Shown: positions 36,901-42,188 of the stretch, piece by piece
How the letters are laid out: each line of letters begins with the position of its first letter
Numbering within the stretch: the stretch's first letter is position 1
Assembly: GCA_031281225.1 (NCBI GenBank)
Contig: JAITFQ010000064.1
Location: forward strand, 1 to 42,188
From: Chitinispirillales bacterium
GTDB taxonomy: Bacteria > Fibrobacterota > Chitinivibrionia > Chitinivibrionales > Chitinispirillaceae
Reading direction: 5' to 3'
Length of the DNA: 42,188 nt
Translations under genes and position numbers: made by a program
Notes under the pieces: model-generated
The model's database searches: none
What the model was told of the DNA's origin: nothing
What the model saw: only the letters and a program-made list of their open reading frames with translations

Positions 36901-39083
36901 GAGATCTGCGGATCGGAGACCACAATCGCGATATGCTCTGTGTTCGGGTTGAAGGTAAGGAAAGTGTGTATCGCGCTCCAGTTGTTAGCGGTTCCGTCGC
37001 CTACGCGGTAAGCGTATTCGGTGTTTGGTAAAAGCCCCGTAGCTATTACCCTGTTTACGTCGAAATCATACGCGGGTAAACTGGACGGAATTGGAACAGG
37101 CGCTACACCGTTAAACGTAGTTGGGTTGGCCGGCATTTGACCGCCAACCAAGCTGGCTGCTGGTACCAACTGAATAACAGACGCGGTAGCTTCGCCCTTG
37201 GGCGTCCACCATGTAAAGCGCATTTCAGACGCGTTTATCCCATAATTAAGCGAGATGTTTGTGGCAAAGGGCAAAGGTGGGACTATAGTTAATACCGCGT
37301 GACTTATTGCGTTAGTTACGTCTACTCTAAACCGGCCGTCGGCGTTTGCAGCCGGCGGGTCGGTTATGGTGGCGGTAAGGTTTGTAGAGCCGAGCGTTGT
37401 TAAAACATAAATCGCGCTCGCGAATTTTTCCGGCTGGCCGCCCGCAGGAGGCAGATACAGCAAATGTATCGGGATATTTATCTCTATAGGGTCTAAATTG
37501 CCTATTGGGCCTATGATTGCGCCTGCGGTTTGATTCGCGGTTGTAATGAAATTCAACGAATCCACATTACCGGCGGCGCCGGGAACATCGGCGGACAAAT
37601 CTGTCCATACATGAAGCACCCTGTTGGCTGTCGAACTCGGGGAAAGCGTAAACATGCTGTTGCCAGCTTCACGGATTACATCTTTGTCTTCGTCTGTAAT
37701 GATAGGATTGCTAAAGCGAAGCACCGATGGATTAATATTAGGTTCACCAGTTCTAATAACATGGGTAATATAGCTCACATCACCGCCCCTGTTGGCGGTG
37801 GCATTGGTAGCGCTGTGAAGCGCCGGGCCGCCGGGAGCGCCCCATGTGAACGGGGTGACAAGCGGCAGATCCGGTTCGCAGTCATCGCAGCCGGGCGGGC
37901 AAATTGCTATTATGCGGAGCGTTGTAATCGTATGCGTACCCGTAGGTAGATTAATGCCGTAACGACCGGCTGCGGCCTGTGTTATGTCTGCGGCAAGTGT
38001 AGCGTATGGAACGGTATGCGATATGGTGAACGCATTATCTGTAATTGCTACGTCTCCGAATGTTCTTTGGGGGGTGATACCGTTTTCCGTCCGAAACCGC
38101 GCCGTACCGGTACCTGAGTGAGTACCCACAATTTCAAACCTTACACTATGGTTCACCTTAATACCCAACGCGGCTATGTTAATCATAAGCCCTTGTGATG
38201 TCCCGTTAGTATTGGCCATGCCGAACGCGAGATTAGGCTGTGTGCCGATTATCGCGCCGGAAGCGTTGGCTTCAGAATGCGCATCTCCGCCAACGTTTAC
38301 AAAAAACATCGGATGGTGGTCGCGTGCGCCTGTACCCCCACCGACGTTACCTCTCCCTATACTTGGAAACACAGGGTCGGTCTGCATGTCAAAGATCGTG
38401 ATTTCCTGTGTTTCTGACGCCGGAGGAACCGCCTCTATGGTGAGGCCGGTGATTACTATGGGCAGGCTGTTTCCTGCGGTACTGTTAGTCGTTATCCATA
38501 TCGCCGCATTATTGGTATATCCGTTGAGGTCATCAATTGATAAGGTACGAACAGCTTGGAACGCACCGCCCTCGCCTACGGCGTAATCCGTAGTAACATC
38601 CGTTCCGGCCGCTGTCCACCCTTCAACTCTCGCTCTTAATAACAGCATCCTGCTGGTTTGTGAAGCTGTGCCGAGAGTGCCGGTAACGGTTAAAACATAA
38701 CTCTCAATGTCGGGGCCGGTGTTAGCGGCAAGATGGTCTTTTATCCAACCGATAGAAACGGCTACGCCTTGGGTGTTGGCGGTCCTGCCTGTAACGGAAA
38801 TCGAGTTATTGCCGCCCCCTGACGTATTTACCGTATACGTAGCGCCGCCTGCGGCAGTAGCGTTATACCTGATTAAACCGTGATCCGCACCGGTTCGGGC
38901 AGCCGCCAAATTAGCGTCGGTTTGCATATCATAGATAACAGTCGCGCCCACCGCCGTGCTAAGCGCCCCTACCCACCCGCTCCCCGCGATGATCATCATC
39001 GCGGCTAACGCCGTCCAGACCGGCTTGCGCCGAGACAAACAAACTGTTTTGCTGCCACTGACCCTGCTTGTACCGATAAACAT
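33966..39083 (-). CDS. Giant secreted purple-acid-phosphatase-like protein with carbohydrate-binding-like modules
   Basis: A 1,705-residue exported multidomain protein. I chose the ATG at 39083, which has GGGGG a few bases upstream, over 39122. A signal or anchor segment is at about 20-47. Two similar modules of unknown function begin at about 50 and 228 (both with DMQTD). About 630-715 is a fibronectin-like purple-acid-phosphatase N-domain. The metallophosphoesterase (about 720-935) has VSDPQ, GDN (about 762), GNHD (about 794), FHHD and GHDHTHG (about 926). A helical FIVAR-like repeat (about 1060-1120), a CBM6/35-like module (about 1240-1390) and a CBM20-like module (about 1480-1570) follow. 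The last 100 residues are the FlgD-like tail shared with 10862-13990. The substrate is unknown; its place beside two cellulases suggests work on plant-wall-bound phosphate. Confidence 0.87.
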   Translation of the reverse strand: MFIGTSRVSGSKTVCLSRRKPVWTALAAMMIIAGSGWVGALSTAVGATVIYDMQTDANLAAARTGADHGLIRYNATAAGGATYTVNTSGGGNNSISVTGRTANTQGVAVSIGWIKDHLAANTGPDIESYVLTVTGTLGTASQTSRMLLLRARVEGWTAAGTDVTTDYAVGEGGAFQAVRTLSIDDLNGYTNNAAIWITTNSTAGNSLPIVITGLTIEAVPPASETQEITIFDMQTDPVFPSIGRGNVGGGTGARDHHPMFFVNVGGDAHSEANASGAIIGTQPNLAFGMANTNGTSQGLMINIAALGIKVNHSVRFEIVGTHSGTGTARFRTENGITPQRTFGDVAITDNAFTISHTVPYATLAADITQAAAGRYGINLPTGTHTITTLRIIAICPPGCDDCEPDLPLVTPFTWGAPGGPALHSATNATANRGGDVSYITHVIRTGEPNINPSVLRFSNPIITDEDKDVIREAGNSMFTLSPSSTANRVLHVWTDLSADVPGAAGNVDSLNFITTANQTAGAIIGPIGNLDPIEINIPIHLLYLPPAGGQPEKFASAIYVLTTLGSTNLTATITDPPAANADGRFRVDVTNAISHAVLTIVPPLPFATNISLNYGINASEMRFTWWTPKGEATASVIQLVPAASLVGGQMPANPTTFNGVAPVPIPSSLPAYDFDVNRVIATGLLPNTEYAYRVGDGTANNWSAIHTFLTFNPNTEHIAIVVSDPQISSGAVTRMRNAWSHSLTSAVARADGLGGASLMISAGDNTAYANDVVEIDAYLFPPELRSLPVFTTVGNHDAVDQRGGAGYQPNLALLPLVYNWPNHNWLNGSPTSTDNQRRGGGNHYFSHGNTLYISLNTNITHTTASLNAHRAFIQEAVASHPDATWKVATFHHDIFGSGSGHSAGMVGSGRQALGAVLNEFGIDFVINGHDHTHGRSLFMDSTTVVQNQRPVDFARNMDKKLVFDPHPGTFVAPDGIVYMTLGSPADFPKYTSVVPHHPWVAYTDPEEYDDFAQYSIMRIDGNSLTFETWVIPYNTSTRLPSGAPEVMHSSITLRKNATHSDLQQLITGAEALPQGDITGTTWNAFQAAITSAKAVASSAAPTAIHNAFMGIYDRYYELETTTNKDLLAALVKEVADTLAVAVEGLWAGQYPAGTIAVLRVVFEPAAEVNALPLSTQEEIDAQYALLRAAFDTFLAGASDIPRPWIDIHQIPATGTYTMGLVDWMTDTLRLNPHWNHINYWDRFFAHNTKYSFAGGTFGQNYTTFAENSAPGGPRTENRFAPANATGGRRPGVSQAASHITRTHVGEWIRYELNVAQAGEYRVELGAINPRNAEMVVLLRDLNYNTLTSFSIPANHGTAGEWETAPMIPASGNIYLPAGNFIIEMVFMNDGVSAVHNGSGIPSTYTNGPNVDILTFERVGAGTPPTWSRPNTVFILPLPTNDAAGNVLRQRGWGTNGVSGEWGTITGSPLTASLISSTTHIVFEVAARPTGNVDVVLAGNAPGLGDWNQQTYSTTGASTTGHNAVYNAVSGTYTIDLQLHPAYDLWRTTQIGRIIVSHNSDGWDELNVITAYLMLDTPVSISETDREIPTGGEDVAVIIPPITILSGEFTAGPNPVERSSGAVNFFWQGKRINDGALTIYDASGNVINRVNIVDGADAANPRRVVGSWDLTDSRGRTVSTGTYLIHGVLTAIDGKRERVSVVVGVR

Positions 39084-39237
39084 AGTACCCCCTACGGTTA
39101 ATATGTTGATATTATACCCCAAAATACAACAATTGGCGTTCTGGTTCTATAATTCGGCTCCATAATCCGGAATATAATACAAGTCGCGGTGCCAGTGGTA
39201 TTTTTTGTGATATTTTTTTTAACGGGGCGGGGTATGT

Positions 39238-39302
39238 GCGGAGTCAACCGGGCTCACCTCACAGCCGACGACGTCCTACGCCTGTAAAAAAATGACCGAA
39301 AT
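39238..39302 (+). pseudogene. Relic of the 3' end of an Rpn-type gene
   Basis: This 65-base stretch matches the last 60 bases of the window (42129-42188), including the codons for AESTGLT and DDVLR, the stop, and 16 or more bases beyond it (AAAAAATGACCGAAAT). The relic has a duplicated CTCAC that puts the two halves in different frames. The rest of the gene is absent. Confidence 0.85.
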
Positions 39303-39312
39303 AAAAAAACTA

Positions 39313-39341
39313 TTGACCCGGCGCAAGAATTGTAGTATACT
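39313..39341 (+). promoter_or_regulatory. Strong sigma-70 promoter of the pilin-like gene
   Basis: TTGACC (39313-39318) and TATACT (39336-39341) with a 17-base spacer; 5 of 6 matches in each box. Transcription should start near 39348, giving a leader of about 190 bases before the ATG at 39540. Confidence 0.75.
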
Positions 39342-39347
39342 ATAGAA

Positions 39348-39539
39348 TAACAGGGGGGTCTGACCCGCAAAAAAGAAGCTTTATCCGCTTAAGCGCCGGC
39401 AGGGTACGCCGGACGCTAAGTGGGTGGTATTGTATTGAACGTAAGGAAAACCGCGGCGACGCGCAGCCTGTAACAAGCAGTATGCTTGTTACTCGGCACA
39501 ATAAAAACACACTATGACAGAAAGGAAGTCTTTCAAAAC
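39348..39539 (+). promoter_or_regulatory. Structured 5' leader of the pilin-like gene
   Basis: Two stable hairpins: an interrupted 12-bp stem at 39388-39420 (CTT, AGCG and CCGGC pairing with CGCT, AAG and their partners, with single-base bulges and a 7-base loop), and a perfect 10-bp stem at 39470-39492 (GTAACAAGCA/TGCTTGTTAC, 3-base loop). No T-run follows either, so they are not terminators on the plus strand. I compared the leader with the remembered cores of cyclic di-GMP-I, cobalamin and fluoride riboswitches and saw no match. The ribosome site AAGGAAG lies about 11 bases before the ATG. Confidence 0.5.
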
Positions 39540-41486
39540 ATGAAAAAGCTACTAACCAAAGACCAAGCCGAGAAAAAAATCGCGCACACCACCCCCCCCC
39601 CCCCCCGTGTAAACCGGCGTAGCCCACACCCGCAAGAATCCGGCTCCGTGATAGTCGGCGTCATGGTGGCGCTCGTGTTCATCGGCATCGTCACGGCGGC
39701 AATGGTGAAAGCCACCGGCGGACAGTCAACCGCAAGCAGGAACTACGGGTCGACGCTGCTCATGTCGTCTACAGCCAATAGCGGGATTATAGCGACGGAA
39801 ACGTTTTTTAGGAATAATACAGCCGAGACTGACGCTGACGGGAGAAAAATGATAACGGACATGATAAACGCGGTCTTCCTCGAAAACGATACCCAATACA
39901 TAAACTTTGGCGGCAACCTTACACCAGGCCACAAATTTGAACTCAGCAAAAACCCCGAACAGTTTTTCAGCAGCAAAATCGTCGATGTAATAACACAAGA
40001 CGGCAGGTTCTTTGCGCGGGTTGAAGTCAACAGCGGGAGGAACCCTGCGGGGAGAGACTTGCAAAAGGCGACGGCGTTTTTTGAGGTGGAGAATTTAGAG
40101 ATTGAAGATGGAGGAGGCGAATGGGTAAAGAATGCGTTTTATGTTGGAGAGGATATGGCAGAGTTAACGTTTAATTCGTCTGTAAGGTTTGAAGGAAATG
40201 TGACGCTTGCGAGAAGTACCCAACAAACCGATATATTTGTTAATAATAGCGCCGCTAAGGTGGAGTTTGCAAAAGCAGGGGAACATGGTGATGCTTTTTT
40301 TCAAGGGGGAATCCATTTCAATAACCCGCAGGTCAGCTTTGAAACAAAAGCTTACTTCAATAGCCATTTTGAAATGCAGACCGCAGGTAGTTGGCCGGAA
40401 CCAAATTTAGTATTTCAAGATGATGTTGGTTTTCGTGGGAATTTTTGGAGCCGAGGACACTCTGATAGTAGAGGCCTTGTCGACGTCGCCGGAAATGTTT
40501 GGATTGGCGGAAGATTTGATAATAAAGGAAATACTGGTACAATAACCTCAGCTATGCGAAGCGTTGGTACGGATAAAACATTTCATTATACCGATGACCT
40601 TCGCATGGTGGGTCCAAATTGCGTAAACGTGAACGGTAGATGTACATTTCACAATATGGAATGGTGGCGGCATATCGGTCCAGGTGCGGAAACGGAGAGT
40701 CAGCGTAATATCGGCCCAACAGGTTTTGCTAATATGCCCAATCCTTTGCCATCAATGGATTCTACAACTATTCTAAGCGGATTAGGAATGAGACATCTTG
40801 AAAGCCGCAAGGAACCGAATCTTGTTCTGGACGTTGGAGCCAAAAAATTCTTTTCGCTCAGTGAATTAATGCGAAGGGAAGGTGGGGACATGATTAATGG
40901 CGACGCGATAGAAAATTTTATTAAAATGGCGCGTGGCGACGCTGCGTTCGATCAATATTTCCACCCCAATCGACGAGACCCTACAAGCCATTTTTTAATT
41001 GATATGGACACCAGAATCGGCTGGTCGGGCGGCAGCTTTAACGAAAAAGTTGTTTTTAATGTAGAGAAAGAAGATTTGAATGCCAACGGAAATTTCTACT
41101 CCAGCGGTGCCAACGCGAGTACGATGATCTATGTTTCGGGCAAAGATGTCAGGTTGACCGGTTTTGGACCTCACGAAGGAGATTTTCGCGGCCTGGTATA
41201 TGTGCATCAAGAAGCTAAAGGTGGAGACGGCCATACTTTTCATTGGCCTAAGGAAGGTACTATTCATGGCGCGGTTCTATTTAATGGTGGAAATAGATTA
41301 ACCTGGCGCCCAGGCGCAAAAACAACAATCCGCCAGGACGGCGATATCACAGCCGCCTTCAGCAACATGCTAAGAATACACGGCACCGATGACTTTGTCG
41401 GTGGTGGCGGCGGCGAAGGTAACGGACTAACCATCAAAACCGGCGAAGTCGTAAATCTCAGGCAAATAGGCGTTTACTTTCACTAA
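39540..41486 (+). CDS. Pilin-like (PilX-like N-terminus) surface protein with in-frame poly-C tract
   Basis: A 648-residue protein. After a basic, Pro-rich start comes a pilin-type N-terminal helix (ESGSVIVGVMVALVFIGIVTAAMVKATGG, residues about 33-61), as in PilX-type minor pilins and related secretion pseudopilins. Residues about 200-345 and 540-620 are beta-strand repeats with many Asn, Gly and Phe (FNSSVRFEGNVTL, FNNPQVSFETKAYFN, VDVAGNVWIGGRF), like bactofilin or beta-solenoid modules. AAGGAAG precedes the ATG at 39540; the frame opens earlier (39486) without support. A run of 15 C in codons 18-23 encodes four Pro and sets the frame; loss or gain of one C ends translation at once. The protein probably sits at the cell surface as part of a type IV pilus-like or secretion system. 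Confidence 0.75.
   Translation: MKKLLTKDQAEKKIAHTTPPPPRVNRRSPHPQESGSVIVGVMVALVFIGIVTAAMVKATGGQSTASRNYGSTLLMSSTANSGIIATETFFRNNTAETDADGRKMITDMINAVFLENDTQYINFGGNLTPGHKFELSKNPEQFFSSKIVDVITQDGRFFARVEVNSGRNPAGRDLQKATAFFEVENLEIEDGGGEWVKNAFYVGEDMAELTFNSSVRFEGNVTLARSTQQTDIFVNNSAAKVEFAKAGEHGDAFFQGGIHFNNPQVSFETKAYFNSHFEMQTAGSWPEPNLVFQDDVGFRGNFWSRGHSDSRGLVDVAGNVWIGGRFDNKGNTGTITSAMRSVGTDKTFHYTDDLRMVGPNCVNVNGRCTFHNMEWWRHIGPGAETESQRNIGPTGFANMPNPLPSMDSTTILSGLGMRHLESRKEPNLVLDVGAKKFFSLSELMRREGGDMINGDAIENFIKMARGDAAFDQYFHPNRRDPTSHFLIDMDTRIGWSGGSFNEKVVFNVEKEDLNANGNFYSSGANASTMIYVSGKDVRLTGFGPHEGDFRGLVYVHQEAKGGDGHTFHWPKEGTIHGAVLFNGGNRLTWRPGAKTTIRQDGDITAAFSNMLRIHGTDDFVGGGGGEGNGLTIKTGEVVNLRQIGVYFH
39592..39606 (+). 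repeat. 15-C homopolymer inside the pilin-like gene
   Basis: Fifteen C residues start 52 bases into the gene. With 14 C the next codons are GTG TAA; with 16 C a TAG comes six codons later (after CCG TGT AAA CCG GCG). Only 15 (or 12, 18 and so on) keeps the frame open, the layout of a replication-slippage on/off switch. Confidence 0.9.
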
Positions 41487-41500
41487 TATCACTTTGGGCA

Positions 41501-41520
41501 GGCGGGGAATCATCCCCGCC
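41501..41520 (+). terminator. Hairpin after the pilin-like gene
   Basis: GGCGGGG (41501-41507) pairs with CCCCGCC (41514-41520) around a 6-base loop, 14 bases after the stop. The stem sequence is identical to that of the hisG terminator. No immediate T-run follows on this strand, although ATTTTT lies about 33 bases further on. Confidence 0.6.
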
Positions 41521-41733
41521 CTCCCACCCCCTCAAAAAACAAATTTTTCCATCCCCCCAATCCCATCTATTATATTTATTATTATATGAGCACCTCCAAC
41601 ACAAATATACCAGTCAACCCATCCGCCAACCGCGAGTACAGGGACTCTGTCTTTGGGCTGCTGTTCAGCCAGGCCGGCGTTCCTTTTGTAAGGACGGAGC
41701 TATATACTTGTGCATGCAAAGCGAACGGGGCGT

Positions 41734-41831
41734 TGCGGGGTGTCCCCGCAGAGGGGGTAGCGGAAACCAAATATTAATGGACGGCTTTTTGTCCATTAAT
41801 TTTTGGTTGGAGCGAGGGGGAGACCTCCCCC
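41734..41831 (+). repeat. Triple-hairpin insert inside the broken Rpn-type gene
   Basis: Three stems in a row: TGCGGGG/CCCCGCA at 41734-41750; an 18-bp stem with one T-T mismatch (41765-41782 with 41791-41808, core ATTAATGGAC/GTCCATTAAT, 8-base loop); and GGGGGA/TCCCCC at 41816-41831. The stretch has no likeness to the Rpn protein and interrupts it. It may be a small palindromic mobile element. Confidence 0.6.
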
Positions 41832-42002
41832 CTTAAAATATGTTTTGACTTTGATATTGATTTTTTAGAGTATTGTATGGAGCATAATATTTTGAAAAAA
41901 TTTCTGAAACACCATAAAAAGGAGGTTTTTAATATGTTGACGAGAGAGTGGAGACACGAAGACGAGGTGATGATTGCGAAAGAGGAGGGTGTGGCGATAG
42001 GT

Positions 42003-42062
42003 ATGGAGAGGGGCATGGAGAGGGGTATGGAGAGAGGCATGGAGAGAGGCATGGAAAGGGGC
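42003..42062 (+). repeat. Five tandem 12-base units encoding MERG
   Basis: Five near-identical 12-base units (ATGGAGAGGGGC and one- to two-base variants) encode Met-Glu-Arg-Gly five times. Since 12 is a multiple of 3, copy number can change without shifting the frame. Such charged repeats are usual in the helical tail of Rpn-type proteins. Confidence 0.85.
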
Positions 42063-42188
42063 AAATGGGAAAAAGCGATAGAAATCGCAAAGTCTCTGCA
42101 TGCTAAGGGAATAGACGTAAACACCATAGCGGAGTCAACCGGGCTCACGGTTGACGATGTCTTACGAATGTAAAAAAATGACCGAAAT

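Larger units (their letters stand above)
39123..39539 (+). other. Intergenic region: Rpn relic, promoter and structured leader
   Basis: 417 bases between divergent genes. In order: an A/T-rich stretch that should hold the promoter of the phosphoesterase gene, a relic of an Rpn-type gene 3' end (39238-39302), a strong forward promoter (39313-39341), and a leader of about 190 bases with two stable hairpins. Each is listed separately. Confidence 0.7.
41586..42173 (+). pseudogene. Broken Rpn-family (PD-(D/E)XK, recombination-promoting nuclease-type) gene
   Basis: The N-terminus (MSTSNTNIPVNPSANREYRDSV, then FGLLFSQAG) and the C-terminus (FLEYCMEHNILKKFLKHHKKEVFNML, then a MERG repeat and IAESTGLTVDDVLRM) are those of Rpn-type putative nuclease/transposases, both in the same frame. 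Between them, in place of about 150 residues with the catalytic core, is a hairpin-rich stretch with an in-frame TAA at 41775. Intact members are about 290 residues; only 196 codons remain. The 98-codon part from 41877 could be translated from an internal ATG. No ribosome site precedes 41586, only AT-rich sequence, as for the AAA-ATPase/nuclease gene. Confidence 0.82.

Noticed and set aside
39348-39539. Cyclic di-GMP-I, cobalamin or fluoride riboswitch in the pilin-like leader
   Set aside because: The conserved cores I remember for these classes are not present; only generic hairpins are seen.
41774-42148. Minus-strand frame with repeated LSMP/LSIP units
   Set aside because: It is the complement of the MERG repeat of the Rpn-type gene, whose sense strand has clear family likeness.
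1-42188. CRISPR arrays, tRNA, rRNA, complete insertion sequences
   Set aside because: No regularly spaced repeats, cloverleaf-like sequences, rRNA segments or transposase with terminal repeats were found on reading.

Overview
The window looks like chromosomal DNA of an anaerobic, plant-fibre-degrading, diderm bacterium. The best guess is Fibrobacterota (rumen or termite-gut relatives of Fibrobacter). The reasons are two secreted GH5 cellulases with Por/T9SS-like C-terminal sorting tails, other very large secreted proteins ending in a second (FlgD-Ig-like) tail type, a ferredoxin-domain EtfA of the type used in flavin-based electron bifurcation, and AAA-ATPase/PD-(D/E)XK and Rpn-type genes common in gut fibre degraders. 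This placement is inference; there is no rRNA or marker set here to prove it.

Layout. 1-2318 (minus): a DUF6941 protein, a small membrane protein and uvrB (cut by the window edge). 2530-5496 (plus): a PreP-like M16C peptidase. 5614-7206 (plus): a secreted metzincin-like protease, followed by a truncated AAA-ATPase gene. 7514-10379 (minus): etfB-etfA-hisG, closed by a clear terminator. 10862-13990 (plus): a secreted beta-helix protein whose leader holds a 17-C tract and alternative hairpins. 14066-15361 (minus): hisS. 15545-17857 (plus): a cytosolic LacI-type sensor fused to a diguanylate cyclase with intact active and inhibitory sites. 17902-19210 (minus): a membrane protein and a receiver-like protein. 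19426-24038 (plus): a compact run of STAS protein, dCache-HAMP-PP2C-HATPase protein, MurU-like nucleotidyltransferase and AmgK-like kinase, linking a partner-switching module to predicted sugar/peptidoglycan recycling. 24031-24190 holds a decayed sorting domain. 24388-27850 (minus): an amino-acid-type ABC transporter with a substrate-binding/permease fusion, a paralogue that has lost its binding domain, and an ATPase with an extra GHKL-like domain. 27940-29643 (minus): AAA-ATPase/nuclease. 29767-39083 (minus): a polysaccharide cluster of a 1,705-residue metallophosphoesterase with carbohydrate-binding-like modules, two GH5 enzymes and rnhA. 39238-41486: an Rpn remnant, a strong promoter, a structured leader and a pilin-like (PilX-like) surface protein with a 15-C tract inside its reading frame. 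41586-42173: a broken Rpn-type gene carrying a hairpin-rich insert.

The most interesting signals are the coding poly-C tract at 39592-39606, where a one-base change in either direction stops translation within a few codons (a predicted on/off switch of a surface protein); the 17-C tract inside a leader with mutually exclusive stems at 10732-10825; the sensor-phosphatase-kinase fusion translationally joined to MurU/AmgK-like genes; and the rearranged ABC transporter. No CRISPR array, tRNA or rRNA gene was seen.
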